Shown: piece after piece, positions 46,380 through 55,695 of the stretch
How the letters are laid out: each line of letters begins with the position of its first letter
Numbering within the stretch: the first letter of the stretch is position 1
Assembly: GCA_025331125.1 (NCBI GenBank)
Contig: JAOALB010000057.1
Span: forward strand, 226,155-290,154
Origin: Mycogone perniciosa
Lineage: Eukaryota; Ascomycota; Sordariomycetes; Hypocreales; Hypocreaceae
DNA length: 64,000 nt
Direction: 5' to 3'
Translations under genes and position numbers: made by a program
The notes under the pieces: model-generated
Seen by the model: only the letters and a program-made list of their open reading frames with translations
Told to the model about the DNA's origin: nothing
Database searches by the model: none

Positions 46380-47976
46380 TTAGGAGATCAAACACTCGTA
46401 CAACTCTAGCCGCTCCCACGGCTCGGTAGAGTTGCGCCTATCTCCAACGATACCACGATGCTTGCCTGCCGCGGTTGGAAAGATGGCTGTTACGTCTTTG
46501 AGTGCAATTGAGGCAGGATTGTTGAATGTCAGACCGCCATCTTGAAAGGGCTTCAATGCGATGCGGAGCAAAGTAGCTTTTGCCGGCTCTTCTTAACACA
46601 CCAGGATGACTTACAGCCGAGCTTATAATGGAATTACCATAGTGCTGTTGTCAGATAGCGTGGATTGGTGGAAAATTAGCGGCAGAAGGAAACGCGAAGG
46701 ATATTGCTTGTAGGAATACTAGGAGGGTCTAAGAGAGCGGCTAAGAAGAACGCGACGCGTTCTTCTAGCACTATAAATTGGCTGGCCGGGAAACTATCAG
46801 TGATCGAGGGACATCGTTTCGCAAGACAACAGCCGGAGAGATGAACAGAGATGGAATTCAGGTGCCATTTGATCCCTATAGAGTGAGATGACCGCTAACT
46901 ACACGATACCGATATACGCGACAGCTGTGGTGCAGCAACGAAGACTGCTTTGACATAGCATGCTGCCGTATATGCCCAAGGACGTAGGGGAGTCTCTGAA
47001 GTTTTAAACATGCATTGTCTAGAGAGCTACATTGTGAATTCCCGTACTAGACTCCAGAACTTTATCGTCTGGATATGGTCAGGCTCATGTTCATCGGCAT
47101 GCGCGGTGGTGCTTGTATCGTCTGTGCTGGTGAGCGTCACGCCGAGCAATGTGCCTATCTCAACTGCTTCCTTGGAGTTTACGATGCTGCAGTCTCGACC
47201 GTAAAGGTCTTATTGCATCATGTCTAACTTTTCGGCTGAATACTTGCTGTCTACTAACAGCGAGATTATGAACTGAATAGCTGGCGATATGATGGGGAGA
47301 TACCCGAATGCAAAAAAAACCTCAGAAGAGTCGAAACAACTGGCGCTTCTCAAACGCCAACTTCGACGATAAATCAAAATACTCGATGCATTCCTTGATG
47401 GGCCAGCCATTAATGCAAAGCGCACAAGCAGCCATGGCACCTGTCTTGGTCAGCTTACGTTCGTCAGAGAGCGCAGGATTGGATATCGAATCACCAGAGC
47501 TTGTCCTGTACACGACATCGACACGATTGTGTGCTCTAAGACCTGGAGGAATTCCAACGAGGCTCGCCCTCGAGTTCCCCCATCGTCGATGCTCAGCACA
47601 CAAGCTGTTGCGGTGTCTGGCTTGACACACATACTGAGGTCGCCGACGTCGACTCCACAAAGGATGCATCTGTCGACGCAGAACAGCCAAGTGTCTTCTT
47701 GACTCGGACGGTGAAATATCCTGACGCATATTTGGCACATCCAATGCCCGCATGAGAGGTGGTATTGGGCCCTGCGCCGCAGACAGCTGAGGCATGACTC
47801 CTCCGATAGCGGGAAGAGCTATGCCAGCATAGATGGGCCAAATTCTGTAGATACAAATCCGTTGACGATTGAAGTTCTTTATATTGATGGATTTGCTTAG
47901 TAATTTCGTCTTGGATCGGAGGGATCAGGTGGGATGGGAGTCTTGCAAGATCAGACACCTCTCCGTATGTCTCCAT
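46380..47976 (-). pseudogene. Patatin-like phospholipase pseudogene, split by a solo LTR
   Basis: The gene starts at the ATG at 47976 (METYGEVSDLARLP). Reading across frames recovers, in order: LIPPIQDEITKQIHQYKELQ; a cysteine-rich C-x2-C block (DRCILCGVDVGDLSMCVKPD); the patatin anion-hole motif as SIDDGGTRG (about 47590-47570; normally DGGGxRG); a changed nucleophile elbow (RTSSGD where GxSxG is expected); LCINGWPIKECIEYFDL; GVTLTSTDDTST; and FQDGGLTFNNPASIAL with the catalytic D-G-G motif near 46555. At least two frameshifts, in-frame stops and an LTR insertion (46649-46923) separate these pieces. Intact fungal homologues are patatin-domain lipases often attached to NLR-like regulators. 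This copy cannot make the enzyme. Confidence 0.8.
46649..46923 (+). mobile_element. Solo LTR of a Ty1/copia-type retrotransposon, 275 bp, TSD GCTGT
   Basis: The element begins TGTCAGATAG and ends ATACGCGACA (TG..CA termini). It is flanked by an identical 5-bp target duplication GCTGT (46644-46648 and 46924-46928). It is nearly the same sequence and exactly the same length as the LTR at 61640-61914. No internal retroelement sequence is attached, so it is a recombination-derived solo LTR. It sits inside the patatin pseudogene. It is the less mutated of the two copies. Confidence 0.9.
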
Positions 47977-49389
47977 TGTCCAGATCTTTGCTCACTTATA
48001 TGCATGCGTCGTGATATAATGTGTGAAAAACGTCCCGAGGGTTGAAAGTTGGCAGACAATTTAGCTCCAAGTGCGCCCAAAGAGGTTGCTAGCCATGATC
48101 GTCATGCTCACAGTGCGTTCCGGGGGGGGGGGTACTGGTCTGATCTGAAACCGGAGGCTATGAGTGGGATTGCGAAGATTCTCAGCAAAGCGGCATCATC
48201 AACCAGCTTTAGAAAGCCCAGAAGTATGTTGAAAGGTCTGGGGCAGTGGGGATCTTCCCTCTCGATGTTTTGATGAAATCAGACGGCTCCCGTGGCGACT
48301 TGCCGGCGCTCTTCTGAGCGGCAAGGAGGAATTCCGCAGTGTGACATGCCAAAACAGCAAGCCTGAGTCAACCAATCTTTTTGGACGAGATCCAAGGACC
48401 TGAGAAGCTCTTTACAGAGAGGCCGGCACATCCTCGATCGCAGTCGTCACGGTGTTTTACTGCAGAAAATGTCGAAATACTTGATACTGTGGATGTTGTC
48501 TCTGCTCAGGGGGATGATGAGTTTGGTTGTGAGCCTCAGTCGGAGCACTTGAAGGTCGGAGGGAGCTGGAGGTCTTGTGTCTCTTGTTCACACCTTGTGC
48601 AGCAGTTTATGGAGGAAGGCTGAATATGAGGTCTCTAAGCCACCCATTACCATGTGCCCTCACTACCGCAATGTCTACGAATATAATATCTTAAATTCTT
48701 GCCATGGAGTCTTGAAAAGCTGGTTTCTATTTCATTCTTTGTAACTTGTATATTGAAATCGTTGAACTTTGCTTCTGGAGCAAAGTGACAAAGGGCCCTC
48801 AGGACTGGTTCTGATTCCAATGGATGTCCCAGGAGGTACTGAATCAGGTGGTCGATTCAAGTTACTGTCTCGTAATACCCAGGTCTAGGATGGGCGTGGC
48901 CCCTGGGATGAACAAACAGACGCCAGTAGTAAAGCCTGCTACTTCCCAGGGGGTAATCTGCCGCTTGCTAGGAAGCAGCCAGCAAATTTGAACATGCCAT
49001 ATCGAAAATTTGATAACAATTGAGCAATGGTACATTAGCGCGTAGTGCTGTTGTGGCTATCCTGTTGTTTATGTCGTGTTATTAGCGGGCTAATCACAGA
49101 CATGGCACCCCTAATTGGGCTTTGTTCTACTGCAGAATGTACAATGACGACATATGTAATTAGGAGTGAATCCACAGTCTCCAAAATTCAGCTCTGTCTA
49201 CATGAGTGAGTCTTGCTCTTTCTCCGGACTCCACAGTTTCGACTCCTACTCGTCCTCGGGTTGATCCTCGCCGTCAGAGCCATCAGCATCTTCATTGTAT
49301 CTAGTGTTAGTGTTTTTCTCGGTATTAATAGATGTCGAAAAAGAGGCTTCCGACGGCGCAATAGCCTCTCCGAGAGCCTTCCCGGCCAG
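47977..49389. other. Gene-poor stretch
   Basis: There are small plus-strand frames (48049-48273, 48381-48623), the second with a protein-like end (CVSCSHLVQQFMEEG), but no identifiable domain or splice partners. A 10-G run lies at 48122-48131. Confidence 0.4.
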
Positions 49390-49741
49390 GGTCAAGGGAA
49401 GCCAGCGCTTAACATATATTTAGTCGGGTTGCAGTCGTTGAACTCGGCGGCAGACTCTGGCGAAAACGCCATCATGCCCAACGAATATTTAGTCTTTGAA
49501 GATAGCGTGGGTGGGATAGAAGCTGGAAGACGGGCTGGAATAAGGGTTGTTTCGGGTACCGCATCCAGATGTGGCGGTCGAGTATCAAGCAAGGCAGAAG
49601 GATGCGCTGGCTGGGAGGATGGGAATGATTGAGGTCGGAGACGACTGGCAGCTATGGGAGATTAATGACGGCTGGGCCGAAACCATACTGAGTCTGGAAC
49701 ACTTTAACTATGAGAGGTATGGCGTGAATATGCCGTCTTAA
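49390..49741 (+). pseudogene. HAD-superfamily phosphatase fragment with frameshift
   Basis: This is the C-terminal half of a GS1/DOG1-like HAD hydrolase. The first frame gives GKPALNIYLVGLQSLNSAAD then NEYLVFEDSVGGIEAGRRAG (the HAD motif with GKPxPDIY and FEDSxxGxxAGxxAG). Near 49550 the frame shifts, and the other frame continues with VPHPDVAVEYQARQKD, WQLWEINDGWAE and SLEHFNYERYGV to a stop at 49741. The expected Asp of GKPAPD is Asn here. The N-terminal half with the DxD nucleophile motif is missing. It is a decayed gene fragment. Confidence 0.75.
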
Positions 49742-51587
49742 GTATCTTTCGGTCCTTTTTACGTAACGACGGGAATCTGCTACTACAGCACAGGGGGCAG
49801 GTTGGGAATCTACCCATCTGCCGATGTAGATCAAATATCCATTATTTCGAAACCCACAATCACCAAACCATCCGCACCTCTTCCTATAACTTCCAAATTT
49901 CCCAATAGGGCAACTGGCTTTCCCACTAATAAGCGGCTGAACAAGCCAACCTCCAAATTACCTTGTATACCTCTGCAGTATTAGATAACTGCCTAAAAGA
50001 AGTTATTAACTGGCGAAGGGAAGCTTTAGACTTAAACTTTGCCTATCGGGAAAAAATCTCCACCCAGACCAAACTCCAGCCCATCGACTTCCACCGCTCC
50101 AAGCACGACTATACTAATCTTCCCACCCAGAATATAGTGATCTCCGGTCCTCAACTCAGCTCCCTGTCGAGTCGCGTTAGCAGCTCCTCGGCATATGCCG
50201 TCTAGCGAGGCTAATTGAAACGCCACACCAATGCCATCATACATGCCGAGCCCTAACTGTCGGGCAGTGTGGATCTGAGACAGAGAGACTGAAATACGAG
50301 GAACGGGATAATGTAAAGGATAATCTGTAAGAGGTTGAGACAGAGGACGCGACGCGGTCTAGAGGCACATAAACTAGCTGGAGATGAAACTGACCGCGAC
50401 AAGGAGGGTTTCTCATTCATCAGAAGAGACACGCATAATAGAGATAGAGTTAGGTGCCCGAAAGACCCTTCCATATATAACCGACTGACCACAGTATATG
50501 CGTTATGCGACACTAGCCCGATAGCCCCTAAAATCAGCCACTGACAGCTCGGAAGGTGCACAATCGCGCAGCAACTAGCCCAGTCATTCCTCAGAGACCC
50601 AGGGCTCTCTGCTAGAGGCTACTCCCGGACCAGCGTTAGGCATTTTCAAATCGCTAGTCAGAATCGGTGCCCTGGCGTCAACAGATAGCTTCGTAACAGG
50701 ATCGGGGTCGAGATTCGTGAGAAACAAGAGCACGTTTTTGTTAATGAAGAGAAGAAAGTGGATGGAATGGAATCATCTTACTATTAAGCTTAAGAAGTTT
50801 GCCAACCGGTAGTGCTACCGTGAAGGTGGCTGGTCCGAGATGATGGGGATGAGGGCTCTGTCAAGAAAAGGGGTGGATTTGAGTCACTTGACAACTTCAA
50901 GAGACTAGAAGTAATACAACTCTCAGGACAAAATCCAATGCTAAGCATTATGAGGGGTAAACGTAGCTAGGTCCATTGGAACTAGTATAAATGACTAAAG
51001 TTTGGAATACGTGTGAGCAGCGGGAGGTGCTTCCCGTAAATCCGTTCTATACTAGACAGCGGAACATTTATCTCTAGTCAGCTTTATTCCTATTAAACGG
51101 GAACGTGTCACCCCTTTAATCATACTAGAAAGGGAATGTTGATGAAGGATCCCGGGTGCCATGGTGTAAAATCCTGTCTTGCCTATAAGGCATACGAAGC
51201 ATCATGGAGGCGTTTACTAACATGTGCCGGTTATTGAGATGAATTCAGTGGCGTTGGTTTGACATATTATGGCCATAATATTGGTGCATTTCCCCTCAAG
51301 GTACAAACTAGGCTATGAACCAAATCTACACAAGTTAAAGGGGCGTCAATCACAATTACAGGATGCCTCCAGTCATAGAGGGGCCGGGCTCAGTAAACAA
51401 AGTCCTAGATTATTCATCCAAACATGAAGGGTCCTAATCATAAAGAATTTAGGATCCCCTAACCCGCCCTCAATTATTCAAGGAGAGAATCCAGACGCTT
51501 TCCTATTATCTATCCTCTTTCTAGCCTATACAGCTTTATTCCGACCTTTATCCATCATCTATACTCCATCCTTCTTACACACTCATT
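49742..51587. other. Gene-poor stretch
   Basis: There are only short frames (49963-50205 plus, 50032-50244 minus) of unclear nature. The minus one (GVAFQLASLDGICRGAANAT) has protein-like character and could be a relic. The last 150 bases are the promoter of the membrane-protein gene. Confidence 0.4.
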
Positions 51588-52752
51588 ATGGATCTTGCCT
51601 CTCTATACTTTGGGCTCTTTCTAGGGTTCTTTGTCTTTACGTTAGCCAAGGTTATGCACCAGACTCGACTTATATGGAGGCGCACGAAAAGCCTTTTAAA
51701 TATTTATTTAATTATGATCTGGATAGAGATATGGACTAATCTTGTCTTTGCCGTCACTACATTTCTATTCCTTAATCAAGTTATTCCTGGAAGGTAATGC
51801 CCTTATTAATCTAGTATATTATCCTTTATATAAAATCTTACAATTATCTTTAGTCTTGAATTTTTCCTGTCTAGTGGTAATTCTCACTACTAGAGGATCT
51901 TTCTCTCGGTAGGCTTACAAATTCACAGCATTTATCTGGGCAATCCAAACGCAGCTCCTGTCACAAATCATTGCTAACCGTATCGCTCTGATTATGACCA
52001 ACAAGCGACAAGCTAGAAATCTGAAATGGGGCCTTGCGATTAGCATTACTTGCGTTAATGTTGTGATTATGTATATCTGGACTGTCGCGAAACTCGAGAA
52101 CGCTACCCCTTTGAATTATCACATGAACGTTATATCGGAAAAGTTCAATAAGTCCTTTTTCCTTATTCTGGATTTAGGACTTAACCTTTACTTTTTATAC
52201 TTGGTTCGCTTCCGTTTAATTTCTGAAGGCTTAACTAAGTATTGGAGGCTCTTTAACTTTAACGCTGGAATTGTGTTTATCTCGACGTCAATGGACGCTC
52301 TGCTCGTTGGTTTCTTGAGCTTGAAAGACCCTTATTTGTGAGTTTCTGATTATAGTCGCCGTTCTATTATTTGGTGTTCTAACTTTGTCTTACACAATAG
52401 ATATGTTCAATTCCAACCCCTCGCATATATCATCAAGCTATACATCGAGCTCCAAATGGCTGTCATGATCTCCAAGGTTGTGCGCAGCGGCGCAGTTGAT
52501 CGAGGGGATGACTGGTATGGAAGCCATAACCACAAGTCTAACAGAGCACATCATACCCTCACTTCCTGTGTTGTGGTCAAGGGTGGTCCTGGTGGGTCAA
52601 AGCTAGACAAGGAGAGGACTACACCTCATTATGAAGATGGCTCAGAGATACAGTTAACCACATTCCCCGGCGGGAATGGCATTGTAAGGACGGTGGAGAC
52701 TACTGTTGTGGTGGATGCTGAGGATGATCACAGTTATAAGCTGAAGTTGTAG
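51588..52752 (+). CDS. Fungal integral membrane protein, function unknown
   Basis: There are four exons: 51588..51793, 51854..51873 (20 nt), 51929..52337 and 52401..52752. Introns are 60, 55 and 63 nt, giving 328 residues. The joined sequence runs NQVIPGSLEFFLSTFIWAIQ, then TQLLSQIIANRIALIMTNKR, and later SFFLILDLGLNLYFLYLVRF and FQPLAYIIKLYIELQMAVMI. About six or seven membrane helices are spaced along it, and the C-terminus (about 75 residues) is hydrophilic and cytosolic. This matches a large fungal family of seven-helix membrane proteins without known function. The 20-nt second exon was chosen because it is the only join that links both flanking frames without a stop. The gene appears intact although its surroundings are decayed. 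Confidence 0.85.
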
Positions 52753-53280
52753 TTATGGTCGGACAATGTTTACTCGGCAATGTATCCACAGATGAATCTG
52801 TCATCATTTTGGGGGCCCTTGAGACCTGTTTTCTCTCATTTCTTGACAATTTCCTTCATTATGAATCACAATGCAAGGACATACATCATGTACAATTGGC
52901 TTTCCACATCAATCTTTATTTAATTCGGTATTGAGGCCCATCCTATTCTATACTATGATCTAATTACAACGCTCCATTTCTGTCAATTAGCTCGTGTTCA
53001 CTTCTGCCGACAAATACCAGGGGTTGATGCTCCTGATGGAAAACCCAGTTACGTAGTCAGCTTATTCACATCACGAAGATAGGGCGCCAGAATTCCACTC
53101 AATTGCACCATGTCCTCTCCCCTCCTTTCCTTGGATTCTCTTCCAGCCATTATATCATAGAAGCAGAACGCCGCGCGTTCTGTTTCTCCTCACGTCGGAT
53201 TACAGGTTCCCTTGTATACCCATTTTTGCTTATTCCAACAACTAGACCGACGTTATCCGACAGCAGGAGATCCCACCGGT
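52753..53280. other. Intergenic
   Basis: This is the 3' region of the membrane-protein gene. The right end (from about 53110) may contain further LINE-derived sequence. No gene is seen. Confidence 0.45.
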
Positions 53281-53660
53281 CGCCGCTTTACGAAGTGACA
53301 ATAGCTCTCAAAGACATAGAGATGGAAAAGCTAGAGACCATTAACCCGTTCACATTGGCACCATGGGAAGAGCGTGTGCATGCCATCGCCGATGAAACAC
53401 CATCAGCCAAGGATGGGCCATCCGTGTGGCAGTCAGCAGCTCAGCGCGGAACCAGCTAGTGGGAGTGGAGGAGCCATCCAGATTCCGGCATCTGTACGCG
53501 GTGGCCCGAAGACCGAGACCTTCTCCTTCACACTGGGCAAGAGAACGGAACAAAACCCTTACAGCGGAGAACTAGCAGCGATAGCATACGCTCTAAGACG
53601 ACACCTACCAAGGGTTCGACACTGGAATATTGCGCTGTTGACAAGTACTAAGGCCCCCTA
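53281..53660 (+). mobile_element. LINE (Tad1-like) RNase H domain fragment
   Basis: Across two frames the sequence encodes MEKLETINPFTLAPWEERVH, then after a frame change SGGAIQIPASVRGGPKTETF and RTEQNPYSGELAAIAYALRR. The second part is the start of an RNase H domain like those at the end of fungal LINE open frames (the GELAA catalytic Glu helix followed by a basic stretch). Following frames are closed by stops. Only this part of the element remains; the reverse transcriptase and 5' part are absent. Confidence 0.65.
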
Positions 53661-55140
53661 GCCTTAGTCGTAATCCATTTTCTAACTCGGGCCACTTCTA
53701 GCTCCCGCTCCTACAAGAGCTTCTTACCTGTAAGTTTGAGCAAGGCTAAAGTCACGTCCACTTGTGACGCCGGTTACACCGTAAAGGTTGGTATTCCACC
53801 CCACTACTGGGCTGAATCCATTTCTAGGCGCTGTCTTTTTGCTAGTCCTCGAGCCATAACAGGATCCTCAGCGTCCTACGACAACTAACTCTTGGCACTC
53901 AAAATTGGAGATGGATGTAAGTGATTGGATACATCCCATATTTGTCCCCACCATGGACCACCTCGGCCAGGCTATAGCTACAGACGGTGCTACTCGTACT
54001 TCATCTTCTTGTTTTCAAGGCCGATTTTGGACACATGCTCACATACAGTTTGGACTAAGTGAGTGGTATGTATGACCGCCGCACAGTTAGGAACGCTTGG
54101 ACCAAAAATAGCCACTTCGAAGGTCACAAATGGGTGATTCTAGAAGCTTCGTAGCACTTCATCTGCACATCGGCTCCCATCAAAGCACTGTACGTAGCTA
54201 TCTCTGTTCTACAGTACTGTGTCTAATTTGGCGTGCACCTTTAAACTTCCTTGGCACGGGATCCATGGACAGGTCTGTGTCCTAGGAAATTCCCTTGTAT
54301 TGTCCTAGGTCGGAATCTGAGGGTGAACTGGAAGGTGATCGACGGCGTCGACGAGCACCACGATCACGTCCTCGTCGTCGGCCATCACGACGATATTCAC
54401 CAGAGGAGCGGTGATGACCTGAAAGGTGTGGATCTTGAAGGGAGATTTCGCGATCAAAGTGCTCATCCTGGGCTCTAATGTGACCAGTTGTGGTGAGGAG
54501 ATCCACCAGTTCGTCGGGCGTGGCATTGGCTTGCTGCCGTGCAGTAGCATCGGCGGCCGTGTTGACATCATCCCTCCAACGTTGAGGATGGTTGGGAGGT
54601 TGATCGGAGGCCATTTTAGCGGAGTTGGATATCGGCCGAGCAGATGGTTTAGGCCACGGATGCGCGAAGAGTCCAGGGCGTCTGGTTCCAAGGCTTGCTG
54701 TGGTGTCGTCGTGTCCGGTCCCTTTGTAAGCTCTGTGATGCGCTGTATGTTCTTTACCACCTCTCGAATCAGTCGCACCGGCAATGGATGGTCAATCAAC
54801 CAGTCTGGAGGGAAACGATCGCCTGGGGGGCCGACTGATCGGGTGCGGTGTCCAGTCGCCGGGGCAGAGCGGGACGGCGAAATTGATCGGGGCCATTGGA
54901 CGGTTAATGTGATCGCTTGGGATCTGCTTGAAGACCCGATGGCCGGGGTCCAGGGTCTCGCCGTATGCCAAGAGCTGGTCCACCGGATGGCGGGGTCTGT
55001 GTATGTAAGAGTCCATGGTTACGCAACGTGGTGGTGGGGAAACCCACCGAAAAATGGTGCCGCCCGAGCATCTATGTACAGTCTACGGAGTACCCCTGGA
55101 TGTTTCATTAGCGTGTACTCAATGGCCTACACGTTGATTA
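53661..55140. other. Repeat-derived, no intact gene
   Basis: Minus-strand frames at 54282-55016 carry charged, retroelement Gag-like peptides (MASDQPPNHPQRWRDDVNTA and an Arg/Ser-rich tail) with breaks between them. They are probably a capsid-like relic, but no zinc knuckle is seen, so I do not assign them. Confidence 0.4.
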
Positions 55141-55345
55141 TTATCGCGAATAAAGCAGATTAGCAAAACATTAAGAAAAATTTAAAATCTATTTAAAAGA
55201 TTCCTAAATAGATAGTAAATAAATGTAAGAATTATAGGATTTAATTGTTTTTTATTAATCTAAATCTTTAAATAATAGTTACTATTAAAGCTATAAGTAG
55301 AAATTATATTAGTAAAGAAAGATACTTTGAGGTGCAGCAGAAATC
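55141..55345. repeat. AT-rich relic, RIP-like
   Basis: About 200 bases of nearly pure A/T-rich sequence with sharp edges, unlike the GC content on either side. This is typical of a RIP-mutated repeat remnant. Confidence 0.55.
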
Positions 55346-55612
55346 CTTGCTCTTTCGCATTTTTAAAACATGAATTTAGTCCCCAGAAGCACCTTTATTC
55401 GCCGGGAAGGCTTTGATTGGCTAAAAACCAGCTAAAAAGTAGACGCTAATGAAACATTCAGGGGGTAGACTGTACAGTCCTCATAGTGGGGTTAGCCGCA
55501 CTTTGCAAGTCTTTGATGTCATGCCCTTATCTACCCCGCCATGCGGGTGGGGGAAACCAAAAAAAAACGCGCCCCTACTCGCACCAGAATTTCATCCTTT
55601 TCCTTCCTGCAC

Positions 55613-55642
55613 TGCGGTTTTTTCCCTTGCGGTTTTTTCCCT
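55613..55642 (+). repeat. 15-bp tandem duplication in the adenylosuccinate synthetase promoter
   Basis: TGCGGTTTTTTCCCT occurs twice head to tail, about 55-85 bases upstream of the ATG, inside a pyrimidine-rich leader. It could affect transcription start choice. Confidence 0.6.
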
Positions 55643-55695
55643 TCCTCCATACAACGACGCGACCCGTCGCGCTTCCACGCCAGAACAATCACAAT

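Noticed and set aside
54282..55016. A retrotransposon Gag gene
   Set aside because: Charged peptides are suggestive, but no zinc knuckle or continuous frame is present, so it is noted only as a possible relic.
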